This document shows, piece after piece, positions 10,623-23,999 of a stretch of DNA of 64,000 bases. Origin of the DNA: Macrotis lagotis. Its lineage: Eukaryota > Chordata > Mammalia > Peramelemorphia > Peramelidae. A program made the translations under genes and the position numbers. The stretch spans positions 1,588,878 to 1,652,877 of the forward strand of contig NC_133663.1 in the NCBI RefSeq assembly GCF_037893015.1. Reading direction: 5' to 3'. A model generated the notes under the pieces. The model was not told the DNA's origin, did not search any database, and worked only from the letters and a program-made list of their open reading frames with translations. Numbering within the stretch: position 1 is the first letter of the stretch; every line of letters begins with the position of its first letter.

Positions 10623-13600
10623 ATCCTTGTAAGGGGAGAAACAAGATTTGGCCTCTCAGAAATTGGAGGCTTTTAAGGCAACCTCTGACCTGTAATTAGC
10701 AGTTGTTCCCACCCCACTTCTTCTTGACCCATTGTATTTGTAGCTACATGCTTGACCTTGTGGCTTTTTCTTAATTATTAATAAATGGAATTCATTGTTT
10801 GAAATTAAGGAATGATGCTGCTCAAGGCTGTGCTCTGAGGTCCTCAGGGTTCTTCCTTATAAAATGAGAATAAGGGCCGAGCCAGCAAGTTTGACAAAAA
10901 TGTCTTTCAGGGCACATGTGGTGTGTTAGAAACTCCACTGGATTTAAGGGAAGAAGATGCAGTTTGTGAATAGTCGTCTTCCCTCCGTGGTCTCCATATC
11001 AGGCAGATGGATGTCATGACCTGCTCTGGCCTGGCAGTTTAAAGCCTTCTCCATCTTTCTAGGCTGCAGAGAGAGTGATCCTATGGGAGACTCACCACTT
11101 CACTCAAGTTGGCAGGCAGGAGACTGGATCTAGGTCGTCCATGCCTTTCTGCATCCAGGCTGTCTCCATTGTCCACTCTGTCTCAGAATCTTTAACTCAC
11201 TGACCAGTTTGTTCCTGGAGGAAGCCTTTGTGTTTTCTTCATCTCTGGGCCCATCAGATCCTAGACTGTGGAAGCTCCCAGAAGGTGGCACTGTTGGCCT
11301 CCTGCCACCCCCAAGGACCTTTTTTCAGAAGGTTTGTTACCAAGGTCCTTTGTGCTTGGTCATTCCCCACTGCAGTTGTAGGACAGATGCCATTGATCTT
11401 AGTGTAACCAGTGAAGGGGTGACAGATTCTCTTTAACAGTCGTTGAGGCTTCCTTCAGTGCTTCGGTTGGCTGGATCTGCTGGTCTGGGTTGGAGGAAGG
11501 CTGTGGTCGACCCAAGTTATCTCCTTGGGCTAATGAAGCCCCTTTTCTACTTTGTGCCTTATCCTCTCTGCCACAAAAGTAACTGTCAGTTGGGGGCCTC
11601 ATTTTACAGGGGTGCCATGAGCAGTTGGTGTCACAGCCAGCTCCTGCTCTCCATTTTGTCGAGTGTCAGGAACGGACCCCCTTGACCCCTTATTGGCCTA
11701 GTGGATACTGTCCTGGTCTTGGGCAGATTCTGTTTTCTACATGAAGGTTGTTGCTCCCTTTGGAGGAGCTTCCACAGTGAACCACTGCTGGGGTTGGCTG
11801 TTGTTTAATTTGGTTTTTCCCCTTTGGCTTGGCTGCTTTTGTTTTCCAGAGTTTTCCCTGGAGCTTTGGTCTCTTGAGTTGAAATAGGTTGCAGTTGGGA
11901 AGCGAAGTTACTTTCCAGAGAATAGTCACATCTGACTATTCTCCTGTTTCTGCTCAGTGGTTGCTTCTTTTTATGTTCTACTTTATCTTCTCCAGTAGGA
12001 AAGAATTGTTTTCCTCCACTGGGTTTTGGTCATAGTGAATTTTTGTCATTTGGAAGTCCACTGAATCATAGGATTTACAGCTGGAAGGAAGCTTAGTCCT
12101 CACTAGCTGTCTAGTCCAACCCAGCAAAATCCCCCTCTGCCACAGCCACGGTGGCTGGACCACTGGACTTGCCTTGAGATCTCTGAGGAGGGCACCCAGA
12201 GTCAGTCAGAGCTACCTGCTGTCCCTCAAGGCTAGAGAGACCAAGTCTCAAATCATGTCAAATATGATTTTACCTAAACGAAAACACAGAGTAGTCTCCT
12301 TCCCTCTCTGGTAACTGAAGCCCAGCTCCTCAGTGTTCTCACCAGCCCTTTTCTTAGTGCCTGGCGGGCAGAGTCAGCTCTCGGAGACAGGGCGGAGAAT
12401 ATTGCCCTGTTGCCTTTGATAATAAGAGCTGGCAAAGCCCAAGTGCTTTCCCTCCAACCCTCACAGCCACCTGGGTTGAGTTCCATTTACTGGAGAAGGG
12501 ACTGGCCCAGATCCCACGGATGGCTGGATTTGAATTCACATCTCCGTGACTGTGGTCCAGTTCCTTGGGCCACCTGGCCATGCTGGGGAAACAGGAAGTA
12601 CTCACAATATGTTAGTTGGGTTATGTCTGTTGCTTTTTATGTTTCAAGAATTTTGGTATTGGGAAAAGCTGATACTTTTGGTCAGAAAGACTAGCCACGT
12701 GACCAGGAGTGACGTCCTCAGCGAGCACCCTCAGAAGAGCTCTGGTGAGGCCGTCTAGGCATGTCAGTTTTTCTTGGGTGCCCTGCCTGGAGAGTTGGGG
12801 AGACTTCACACTGGAGGAATAGAAGCTGTCAGCTGGCTTTGGGGGGCTGTGGAAAGCTTAAAGGTCAGAATGACTTCAAGCATCTGCCCAAGTGCCCACA
12901 AAGATGATCGGTTACAGGAGTGGGGAGAGAATTGGGGATGTTTCCTAACATCTTTGAGCTCAACCATTCTAGACTCTTGAGACCCTTCCTACCTGTGTGG
13001 CCCTAGGCAGAAAACTGCCTCAGTTTCCTTATCTATAAAGTGGGGCTAAGAATAGTGCCTGCCTCCCATAGACCAGTTCCAATGAGACAGTTCGTGTTAT
13101 TATCATGAATCCTGTTTTAGCCATTTTTTTTTTGTTTTCCCTTTTTATAAAGCATTGGACCTAAGAGGGGGGGAAGATCTGAGTTTGGATCCTGCCTCAG
13201 ACACTTCCAGCTTTTGTGTCCCAGGGCAAGGCCTTGATTGTCGACTGCCTCCTTTTTCTATAGCTCATGGACCAGGAAGGTCCCTCTGGTTCCCTTGGGG
13301 TCCTCTGCCCTTTGGCACATGAGCCCCCCTGAGTTGCTGGGCATGCCGGGCTTCCAAGCTTCTGCAAGTCACACTTCAGAAGATTTGCAAGCATTGGCTT
13401 CATTTTACACTGTTGTCCTGACCTACAGCAGTCAGAAAAGTGAACTTGATGGCCCCATCAGCGAGTTGGCTGGTGGGAATCAGGGAACCTCTCCCATGCC
13501 TATGCCCTGGGTCCTGGGGGGAGAGCCTGTGATCCGGCCTCTGGCCCAGGTGGCTGGTTAACTAGGAATACAGAGCATGATGGGAAAGAAAGCCTTGGAG

Positions 13601-13923
13601 TCCAAAAAGGGAGTAACCTCAACTCTGTTCAGGCAACTTTCCTGGGTCTGACCAGGCTGCTCCACTGCCCTCTGCAACGACTGGGCACTGGAGGAGCAGG
13701 CATTGGCCGGGTGCAGGGCGACGCAGGAGGCTGATCATAGAGAAACTAGGAAGAGAGGCTTGAGTGTCATGGATGGGCACCCGAGGCTTTATTGGACCTG
13801 ACCTCACTTGTCTCCCCCTGTGACAGCAAAGCTGATGGTTTAAATGGTCAGGTTCTTATTTGATCTGGAATTTCATCTTCCTCAATCTATAACCTCAAAA
13901 CCTTTTAAAAATTGTTGAAATCA

Positions 13924-14070
13924 GGGCGGCTAGGTGGCGCAGTGGATAAAGCACCGGCCCTGGAGTCAAGAGTACCTGGGTTCAAATCCGGTCTCAGACA
14001 CTTAATAATTACCTATCTGTGTGGCCTTCAGCAAGCCACTTAACCCCATTGCTTTGCAAAAACCTAAAAA
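13924..14070 (+). repeat. tRNA-like SINE with perfect 17-bp target duplication
   Basis: A near-consensus copy: GGGCGGCTAGGTGGCGCAGT at the head, GGTTCAAATCC B-box, tail CCTAAAAA. The 17-bp duplication AAAAATTGTTGAAATCA at 13907-13923 and 14071-14087 is perfect, so the insertion is among the youngest here. Confidence 0.97.
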
Positions 14071-15944
14071 AAAAATTGTTGAAATCAATTGAGTGTCCTT
14101 GAGAGATTTTCTTTTGATTGCTAGGTCTCTTTTGGGGTTTAATCCCATTTGCAGTAAGTCTCAAGGGCTCATCCACAGTTCTGCAGGTGTCAGTGGCAGA
14201 CCCTGACCGCAGTCCCTTTCTCATGGGAAACAGTTGTGGGAGAGTGCTCTGGCAGCCCTGCCTATTGAAGGCATAATGTTCTCCCTTTCACCCCCTCCCC
14301 CCATACCTGATCTAGCCTCCACCAGTCAGTCAAGGAACATGGAGAGACCAAGGAGGGACAACCACATACTGTCCAGGTCTTTCCTGGACTCCTGCCTGCT
14401 GCTTCCAGGCCCCTCTGGTAGACCCTGTCTCCCACCCCCCAGGCTTGGTCCCAGCTGGCTGACTGACATTAAAGCTGGTCTTGTCTTTTTCCTGGTTTGT
14501 TGTTGTTATCCCAGGCCTGGGAGTTGGCAGTAAGCATTGATTAGGCACCTGCTGGTTGCTGCCTCTTTGACAGTGACTGCCTCCTTTGCTAGTGAATGTC
14601 TGAGATTGGACCTGAACCTGGGGCCTCCTTGCTCTCCCAGGCTGATTGTGCTTGGTCTGAATTGGGCAACACAATGTCCAGTGTTTTCCATTCTCAGCTG
14701 TGCCTTAATCCAGACCCTGGGAGAGCTGGGCCCTCTCCCTCCAGCACCCCAGATGAAGAAATTCACCCAGGAGAAGAAATATCTTCCTGAGTGTCGCTGG
14801 GCTGCCGCCCCCACTGCCTCTTGTTCCCATCCTCCCACCCTCCCCTGGAAGAAGGCTAGCTGAACCCATGAAAGATAGAGGGACTTCTCAGAGCACCCTG
14901 CCCTCATCCGTCACCTAGTATGCCAGCATAGCCTCCAGACTCCCCTCTTGCCTCCACACAGGCTGATGGGATGGCCAGATGCCCAGCCTCATCCCCCCCG
15001 TCTTTACAAGGTGGGCAGAGCTGGCAGGGAAGTACGCCCCTCCATCAAGGAAAGACAAGGGCTGTTCTTAGTCTCTGACAAGGTCCCCTCTTTGGCCATG
15101 GCCCCTGAAACAACAAGCTGCCTTCTGGTGGGATGTCACATTCTGTGGGGAAGGGTAGACTTAGAGTGGAAGCAGCCAGTGAGAGAGTCCAGACCAGACA
15201 CTCGCATTACTGCCACCTCCTGAGGCAGGGTGGCAGCTCTTAGATGGTGGTGGGCCTGGTTCCATCCCCATAGCCAGGGTACCTCCCTTAGGCTGCAAGA
15301 TGGGAGGTCATCCCAGGGGAGAAGAGCCACATTGGAGCATTTCTATGGGGCCTCACACAGCTCTGCAAGGTGATGAGACAGAAAAGGACACCAAGGCAGG
15401 CCTGAAGGTCTGAGGTCAGATTTGAACACAGGTCCTCTTTCCAGATCTGGCTCTCTAAGCACTGTGCCATTGAGCTGCCCTCATGGGGACACCCAAGCGG
15501 TCAGAACCTAGTTGGGGTGATGAATCATTGGTCTGGCTATTGGGAGAAGAACATAACATAGATCATAGAAGGTCGGGGTTGGAAGAAACCTTAGAGATTA
15601 TCTATCTGGTCCAGACCCCTCACTTTACAAATAAGGAAACTGGATGGGATGGGGCGGGGGGGGGGGGGGGGGGGACTTGGTCCCTGGCCCCACAGCTGGT
15701 CAATAGCAAAGCCAAGCCTTATCTCCCATTCATTGTTCATCCCCTTGCCCCCTGCTGCCTAGCGAGACCCCCCCCCCCCCCAACATTAGGCATCAGTGGT
15801 CAGGTTCAATTTCAGGGGTTGACTCTGGGCTCTCACTTGGGTCTTTGATGTTTGTGTTTATATGAATTTATATTTGTGTGCCATCAGCAAAACTGCCGCT
15901 TTTCCTTACCTTCTCCCTGTTTACTAACTGTGTTTATCCTCGTG

Positions 15945-16290
15945 CTTTTTGGTTTGGTTGCTTCTGTAAATGCTTCCTCCCTATGGTGACCCAGCTGATG
16001 GGCATCCCTTCTGTTTTCAGTTGGTTGTTGCTGCTTCTCAAATATTACTGTCCATATGGATCCTTTTACTCCTTTGGAATAGAGATCTAATAGTGATGTT
16101 TGCTTTTTGGGAATTGTTCCAAATTGCATTCCTCACTGGCCAGACTACCGATAATGTGCTTACTTCTCACAGCCACTAACATCTGTCATTTGAACCAATC
16201 TTAGAGGTGTGAGGTGGTACCTCAGAGTTGGTTTTAATTGCTGTTTCTCAATTATTAATGATTAGAACACTTTTCCATATGACAGCTTAT
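15945..16290 (-). mobile_element. Old L1 3' fragment
   Basis: Antisense, diverged copy of the same kind of L1 3' region. It contains CAATCTTAGAGGTGTGAGGT and CAAATTGCATTCCTCACTGG, matching the order of words in 7200-7360. Confidence 0.7.
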
Positions 16291-18499
16291 AGTTCTCCAT
16301 CTACTAGAGCAGGAAGAGAGCAGAGGTGGTGCAGGGCAGGAGGGCATCCCCAGACTGGGGGGGGTGATGGACCTTGAAGGTAGGAGGAGTCCGAACTGGG
16401 GAAGCCGACTGAAGATGAGAGTGAAGAGAGCAGACTTGGGAGACCTCCCAAGTGGGGTGCTGGGGCCCTGAGAAACTACAAAGAGAAGTCAGTAGGAATG
16501 ACCCTGCATGGCCACAAATGATCTGGAGAGAGCAGGAGAGGGCCGTGGTTGAAGAAAAGAATAGTGAGGTTGCTTAGCACAGTCCTGGGAAGAAGAGTTG
16601 GAGCCTGGGAGATCCAGCCTCATGGCTGAGTGGGGAGAGAGCACCGAGCTTGGGGTCCGGCTCCAGCCTCAGTTTCTTCCGCGGTAAAATGGGGACGAGA
16701 AGAGGTATGAGGATGCAGCATTGAGGCAGGTGCTGTTAACACTTCATCTCCTCTTGAAAGAGATGTGAGCAGATTGCCTGGCCCTCATGATTGTTTGATT
16801 CCTTTCCTGTCTCTTCTTTTCTTCCTTCCACTGCAAAGACATTCAAGGAAGAGGAAGATTTGGCTTTCAATTTTAAGGTCAGTGGATTTGCCAAGAAAGT
16901 TATTGATATTAGAAAGAGCAACTGAGTCATTCAGATGATGGAAACAACAACCCTTTTGCAAAGTGTTGACAAGCATGTTGATTCTAGTTAGTAGCGATGG
17001 GCAGAAGAGAGAATTTTTCCATGCAGTATAGTGATGATGACTGTCCACTTTGGGAATGGAAGCTCCTTCGGCAGTGACATCAAACATGTAGTCAGTCTGT
17101 GGACCTTTCTTAATTGACTGTTCCATGCAGGCTCTAGCACAGACTTCTGAGGGTGTGAGTAAATGCATTTTCATTGTGGACCACTGAGCTGGGAGTGGCG
17201 GGAAGGGGAGGTAGCCCCTGATCTGCAGAGCCCTTGCACTAAGAGCCAGGGAAGATGGGCAGAGAACCAGGAAACAAGTCAGACATGTTGAGTGGTGGGT
17301 CAGCATTTGGTGCAAAGAAATGAGTTTGATGTTCTTTCCTAACCGATACATTAAAAGTCCCAAGTATGTTGGTACATTTTTTTTCTACTCGTTTTAAAAT
17401 GGTGATTTATTTTAGTTTTTAAGTTACATTAGAAAACAATGTTTTGTTAAAGCTCATACTTATCAGGTCTTTGGGAGGTGAACCATCTCCAGCACAGCAG
17501 AATAATTGAGGGATATGTTTGAAGATGCTCATCATCTTCTCTTTCTTTGGATGGTGTATATGATTGCTTCATCTCCTTGGGCATCCTTCTGTCTTTGCTT
17601 TTCTTCCTCCACCAAGTAGCCAGCTCCCAGCTGTGCCAAGGATGGACATGAAGCCTTTTTAGCATGGCGGAGTCACTAGCCTATAGCTTCAAAGACTCCT
17701 GGCTTTTGTGGATCTGCCTCCAATGAGGGACCTTGAGGGACCCCTTAGGGCTCTGTGGGGAGCATCTTTGAGAGCTTGAACAGAGAAACTGAAATTCCCA
17801 AACCTTTGTTACTGAAAGAGTTCCAGGGGATGGGGGACAGGATGGCAAAGTGGGGGGCAAGGGCTGTTCCTTGGGCAGCCTTACTTTTAGATAGCTAGTT
17901 ATTTGGAGGAATCCTTGTTAATTCAGAACAACTGGATCGTGCTTGCCCCAAGCTCAAGGGCAGCAGGAGACCTTGGTTCACACTCTGCTTGATGAAGAGA
18001 AAAGCTTTCTCCTGCTTTTCCTGAGGGTTTTTAAAAAGAAGCCATTTAATGACCCAAAATTGGGATCACAAGCAGCTAAAAATAGATGCTTCCATTAGTC
18101 TGGCTGAGAAATGGGGGACCCTGAGGGCCACAGCTGGCTCCCAGATGGATGGATGCAGTCCCCTATTGTCCAGCTCAAAGTCTATGGTCCTGGTGTTTCC
18201 AGGGGGTAGGCTTAGCTGAATAGGAAGCCCCAGACAACCATCCGGAGCAGAGATGGGCCAGGACAGGCCTTTGGAGTGCCCATCGTCCCTCCTCTGCATT
18301 GGGAGCCCTTTGTCTCTGGATCCTGCCTCCACAACCATTCACCAATGGACATCCCAGTGTTCTTGGGGGTAGAAGAGGCCTCGTTTTGTCTGCTCTTGGG
18401 GCCCCTGGCAGCCTCGTCTTCTGGCCATCACTGCGTTGTTCCCTGCTTGGAGGCCCAGTGCTGGCCTTGGACATTATCAGTGTTTTCTTGTTTTCACAG

Positions 18500-18602
18500 A
18501 GCTCAACAAAAATCCAGTCGAAGGATTTTCTGCTGGCTTAATAGATGACAATGACCTGTACAGATGGGAAGTCCTCATCATTGGCCCCCCGGACACACTG
18601 TA
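18500..18602 (+). CDS. UBE2G1: UBE2G1 coding exon 2
   Basis: This exon encodes residues 16-50 of ubiquitin-conjugating enzyme E2 G1, starting with the split codon G|AG and reading ELNKNPVEGFSAG. It ends in the split Tyr50 codon TA|T. As remembered, the human protein is identical here. The exon covers the end of helix 1 and the first strands of the UBC fold. The acceptor is TTTTCACAG and the donor is GTAAGT at 18603. UBE2G1 takes ubiquitin from E1 as a thioester and passes it to substrates with E3 ligases; the family is known for Lys48-linked chains and for work with cullin-RING ligases. Exon 1 (expected MTELQSALLLRRQLA) lies upstream of the window. UBE2G2 is excluded because its matching segment reads TLNPPEGIVAG. 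Confidence 0.98.
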
Positions 18603-18739
18603 GTAAGTATCCCCTGCTGTTGACCATCAACCCCAAAGTTGGTTCTGGGCTTATTGATAACTGGTTCTTGGTGCCCTGGATTTATCCTATGAAAAAGGGC
18701 TAATCATCTGGGGAAAAACCTAAACTGTTGACTTGTCCT

Positions 18740-18896
18740 ATTTTTTTTTTAAGGTTTTTGCAAGGCAAACGGGGTTAAGCGGCTTGCCCAAGGCCACACA
18801 GCTAGGTAATGATTAAGTGTCTTGAGACCGGATTTGAACCCAGCTACTCCTGACTCCAGGGCCAGTGCTTTATCTACTGCGCCACCTAGCCGCCCC
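18740..18896 (-). repeat. tRNA-like marsupial SINE
   Basis: Inverted copy in UBE2G1 intron 2, about 140 bp past exon 2. It includes GGATTTGAACCCAGCTACTC and ends GCGCCACCTAGCCGCCCC. An 11-bp duplication TGACTTGTCCT flanks it (18729-18739 and 18897-18907). Confidence 0.95.
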
Positions 18897-21800
18897 TGAC
18901 TTGTCCTTTTTCTAAAGAGAAAAGTTCAGTGGAGACTACAGTTGGTTGAAGAAAACCAATGTTTCTCACCTGCTTAAAAAACCTATTATGGAATAATTTA
19001 CTTAGTTAAAATGTGGATTTGGCCTTAAAACGTTGGTCACTTTTCCTTTTTAATTTTTTTCTTTTTAATTGGATGAAACATTCAGGAATCTCAGTATAAA
19101 AATAAATGAATTCCAGTAAAATGACCTTGAAGGAAAAATCCTGTGTCTGGAGCCCCATGACCTGTTTTGTCCCCATTAGTAATTGGGCAAGGTCTGGCCA
19201 TTCTAAATTCAAAGGAGAAAAGTTGACCATCCCTCCTTACCCTTAGTCAGGTGAATCTCATCCCAGCCATGGTGAGAGGCTTGGACCTCTGGAGCAAGCC
19301 TCAAAATATCACAAAACCAAAGCTGACTGTGGACCCAACTTTTCAAAATTCCTGATGTTTGATGGTGTGACATTTTAGGCAATGGGGAGACAGTCACCAA
19401 GACAACTAGGCCCCCATGCCACCCCTCTTCCTGCCATGTGCTTCCCAGCCCTTGGTATCCCACAGGATCGTCCACCAAAGGGATTTTCCTAAAACTCGGG
19501 GTGGACTCAGGTTCTTGGTGCCCATGGAGCGTTGTCATGGCTCCATGAAGCCTTTCCTGAGGACTCATCAAAGCTCCCTTGTGTTTGTTCTGTTGTGATA
19601 TCTGTAGTTAGAATGTGGTCGGCTCCCTGGTGGAGCAGAAGCTCCTCAAGGGCAGGGACTGTGTCTGAGGATCGACATCTCCAGGCATCCAAAGGAGCCT
19701 TTTACAGAAAAGGAAGAACGCCTGGGGGCTTCTTGGGAAGAGAGCTCGGGGTCAGCGACTACAGACAGAGATGAACTCAGGAGGTTTTCAGGCTGGTCCC
19801 CCCCCAACCAGAATGTCAGCTCCTTGCTCTTCTGTCTTGGAGGGTGGCTGCAGGGGGGGCCACCAGAGGGCGCCACTGGCCAGGCACAGCTATTGTTTTG
19901 CCCTTTGCCAGGTTATTTCACAGTCACTACATCTGGGGTGTCAGCTGAGCAGGCTGTGACTGAAATGGGGTGGGGGGCATTGGTGACTCAGCCCATCAGC
20001 AGGCAGGAAAGGAAAAGCGTCCTCCACAGCCTGGTCACTGGTCACTAGTTGTGTTTCTCTGATGTCCTCTTTATCGATAAGGAACCTGGGGTTCAGGGGG
20101 TTTAGATTTGTCCATGGACACAGATGTGGCTGAGCTTCCAGCTCCGTCCTCATCTGGTCATTGCATTCTTGCAGAACTTTTTCAACATCTCCCAATTGTT
20201 GGTGCCCTACCTTGCTATTTTAAGGAATGATTTGGTAACTGTTGTGGTCCCTGAGTTTTTCTGGCTGTCCATGGCCATCTCATCTCAGGTGGAATGCAGG
20301 GGGAGTAGCTCACTTGTTCAAGTCATTTCTCTGTAAGAGATGAGTCGTGGGCCGGCTCACCCCAAATTGCTGGACTCCTCCCATATGGGTTTCTTCTCCC
20401 ATAAGACTGTACTGCAGCATCAGTAACTGCCTTGATGCTGCTGTTTCCTTGTCTGCACTCTGGGAGCACCAAAGGTGTTGCATTGGGCAGGGGGACACCC
20501 CAGAGGCTTTCTTCAGTCCTTGTTTCTCTGGACCTTAGTGTATTTTCAGGTCATTCTTTTGAAAACTGTCCTGGGGGTGACCTGGTCTCTCACCTAAAAC
20601 TTGCCCAGGAGGCCTGAGGTGTATGGCTGCCTCCCCCCGCCCCCAGCAGTAGGTTTGGTCATCTTGGGCTCCATCAGGTGTGTGGCTCTCTTTCAGTGGG
20701 TGGCCCTCTGAGGGGCCCAAGACTCAGAACTCAGATTCCCGTCCTGGTGCTATGTGGACAAGGAAATGTATGGGGGTAGGATTAGTTAGCCTTAGGAGTG
20801 ACAAAGGCAAGAGCTTGTCCACAATGGCCTGGTGTCCTTCCCGGAGTGGTCACTCTAAGAGGTAAGGAAGGTCCCTAAAGTCATTAACACAGAGTGAGAT
20901 CCATCAATAGATGCTTCTTAAGCACCTGCTGTGGGTCAAGTGTGTCTGTGTGTGGCACACACACACATCGGGCAGCTGGTGCTGGGTCAGTGGCAAGAAG
21001 ACTTGGATTCTCCTTTCATGACCCTGAGGGTGGCACTGCTCCGTTTGCCTCAGTTTCTCCATCTATGAAATGGTCTGGGCCAGGGCTGGTGGCTAGGTGT
21101 CTTTATTCCATTTCTCTTATTCCCCCAGTACCCTCAGGTACTGGGGACACAATGAGACCAGGCCTGCTGCCTGAGAGATTCCCTGGGTACACCTAACCTG
21201 CCTGGAGACGGTGTGTATGCAAATGATTCTGTGCCAAGCAAAGGCGGACTAGATATTGGAAGGGCTGTTCCTGGCAAGGTGTTCCACCAAAGAATGGGAG
21301 CCGTGAGATAGAGTTTGGGGATGAAGAAGCTAAGAATTTGAGCCAGAAGGGGATTGGGTGGGGGTGGCAAAGAGAAATATGTGATGTTTGAGATAGGGAG
21401 GGAGGGAGCAAGAGAGATGTGTGATGTTTGAGATTGCAACCAAGTCAGTCAGTGAGCAGTGGCACATTTAGGTGGCGTGGGAGGCCCTTGGCTCTGGCCC
21501 CTGGGAAGAGTGATGTGACAGAACAGTGAAGGAAGCATGGCGCACACCTCCCCAAAGCTGGGACAAGCACAGCTCTGAATGCTTGATTTCAAGAGAAAAG
21601 GAACGTCATTTTAGGCATGTTCCTCCCAGAGTCAACTCCAGGGCCTGCAAATTGCAGGCCTGGGGAGAGATCTCCCCAGATACCCTCACCACCACCAAAG
21701 GTCCCGAAGCCTCAAGCATGAATGGATAGTAAATACCCTCAGTTCTTCAAGAGAGCCCTTGTTCACATCTGTTGGGATGCTTGTTGCAACTGAACCTGGG

Positions 21801-23445
21801 TAAATCAAGGCTGTTGAGTTCTGAGCACACCGACTCCTTTTCAGCAGCTCGAAGCCTGGAACGTGGGTGGACAGGTCACTTTACAAAGTAGGAGGTAGCT
21901 GCGGCCAGGGAAGGCAATGTGGTTACAAAGGCCCGAGCATCACAGACAGGGGCGCCATTGTGATTGGCTGGACATTTGGAATGTGGAGCACCTTCCATCT
22001 CATCACTATGGAAGGAAGGGTCAGTGGGGCTACAGGAGCAGCCTCCCCAGCCTCTGTCTGTGTCTTTTAAGGATAAGAGGTCTCCGCGACACAAGAGGAA
22101 AACTAAGCTTGAAGAGGGCAAGGCAGAATGAAATTCCTCCAGAAGAGAAGCTGGGAGGCGGGAGCTTCACCCACTCCAAGAATTGAATTCCTGCTTCACC
22201 CCCCGCACCCTGGGGCATGCTGGGAAAAGGGTGGTGGGGAACACGCTCTGTGTTTGGGTGAGCCAGACTGCCCAGGAGGCTGGTGGGGCTGCAGCCCAGA
22301 GGCAAGCCAGACAATGACTTTATCTTGACAGAGGGGGAAACTGAGGCCTGTCCAGGGTCTTGCCCTCCTTTGTAGGCCTCAGGCTGCCACCTGTATTCCT
22401 TGGGGCTGAAATATTCACCCTGAAAGGTTGGTGGGGGATTTCTCATGATTTTAAAAGTACTATCTTACTTTGAAAGAAAATTGTGATTAGTTCTCATGAT
22501 GGCAGTTAGCACTTTTTTCAAGTCTGTCACTGTGGACAATGCTTCAGAGATTTGTTCTGGTTCCGTTATGGCCGGCACAGCCCTGGCTGAGGCCGCAGAT
22601 GTGGAGCTAGAGGGGGCAACCAAAGGTGGTTCATTGTGTCCAGAAGCTTGAGCCAGAATGGAGCTCACCTGTTTGGCGAAGAAGAGGAAAATGTCTCCTT
22701 TCATAACTTTTACAGGACCACCTCCCCAAACCTGCCAGATCCCCCTTTGACTAAGGATCCCACTCCTTGGAGACATGCTCTCATCAGATAGATTGGCCTG
22801 GCCGGTCTCAGAGTGGCCCCAAACTACAGTTGGTGACCTGTCCACCCCAGGACAGGTCTTGACTTGGTGCCCAGGTGCCAGGAGTCTGACCCGGAACTAG
22901 GCCTCTTACAGTGAGCATTGATGGAGCGCTGCCCTAGGGGATGGGGACAGGCAGGCAGTTCTGCCCGAGGAGTTGCCAGACAAAAGAGAGGATTGAATGA
23001 AATCCTAGCAATAAAGTGCCTGGAGACAGTCGGGGGGCAGTAGGAACTGCCCATCTGTGTGGGGAAGTGGACTACAGAAGCCCAGGCAATGCTGCCTCTG
23101 CAGAGTGCCTGGACTCTCCTTGGGGCTGAGCCTAGGCCTGGGCCCCTGCACCCAGCCTGCACAATACATGCTCATTGGTTATTGGAATCTCTGGTCGAGA
23201 ATGGTGCTGTTCTTACAGATGGGGAGTGGAGGACAGCAGCACATGGTCTAAGCTGGTGGGGCCTTCATGCCGTCTGAAGCCTTGTCCAAGAGACTGAGGG
23301 CATGGAGCATCCTTGGGGAGAAATGATGGGCACAGGTGTAGCTGACAGGCTGTAGGTTGCTCTGGTCAGTCTCTTCTTTGGGGGTGTTTTACCTTCCTCC
23401 AGCTAATGTCTGCCTGTTAAATGTCTCTAAAATAAAGTGACTAGA

Positions 23446-23466
23446 GTGCGTGTGCGTGTGCAGACA

Positions 23467-23513
<47 letters not shown>
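23446..23513. repeat. TG tract joined to (CA)n microsatellite
   Basis: A short GTGCGTGTGCGTGTG tract is followed at once by CAGACAGA and about 46 bases of pure CA. The two halves are complementary, so single strands could fold into a hairpin. It is likely length-polymorphic. Confidence 0.95.
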
Positions 23514-23999
23514 CTTTTGAAAGGTTGAGGACTCCTTGGTCCGCTGTCTATAGATAAAACTTCTGGACCTTCCAGCACACAGACCAGCCAATCAGGAGTC
23601 CTCCAGCCACAGTTCCCTTCAGTTTGAAGAAATTGGATTTTGGTGACTAGGGGGAAAAGGCAGAACTTCCTGAGAAGGGGGGGGGCTTTTGCCCCCCCAA
23701 AACCAGCAGTGAAAAATGATAGAAGAGAAACAGTAAAATGCACACATCTAGGCAGAGAAAAAGCTGAGTTTAAAACACTCCTAAACTGAGAGACCCCATT
23801 CTGCCCAAGAGCTTCTCCCCACGTTAGCGCCCCCCCCCCCAGTCCAGCAAGTCTGGACACGGGAGGGGAGGGACTTGTGACAGGAGAGGCCAGGAATACT
23901 GATGACCGTGGACTGGCTCTGACAGTTTTGGCATTCACTTCTAAAATCTTGAGTTTCTAATTCATTCCCCCCATTGGGAAAATAAGTTACTGGATCTGG

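Larger units (their letters stand above)
1..18499 (+). other. UBE2G1: UBE2G1 intron 1 (3' part)
   Basis: This stretch lies upstream of UBE2G1 exon 2 and ends in a polypyrimidine tract and acceptor (TTTTCACAG, AG at 18498-18499). Exon 1, which should encode about 15 residues, is not in the window, so this is taken as the last part of intron 1. It holds CORE-SINE/MIR-like fragments, tRNA-like SINEs, two truncated L1 copies at 6475-7358 and 7528-7921, and unique sequence. I saw no convincing coding exon here. The two longest minus-strand reading frames (16785-17363 and 17447-17665) are treated as findings only. Confidence 0.8.

Noticed and set aside
22030-22845. Two antisense frames of 138 and 126 codons in intron 2
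   Set aside because: No family recognised, no splice or promoter context. Kept only as unexplained sequence.
23441-23938. 165-codon antisense frame
   Set aside because: It runs through the CA microsatellite (VCVCVC stretch) and a poly(C) run; composition explains it.
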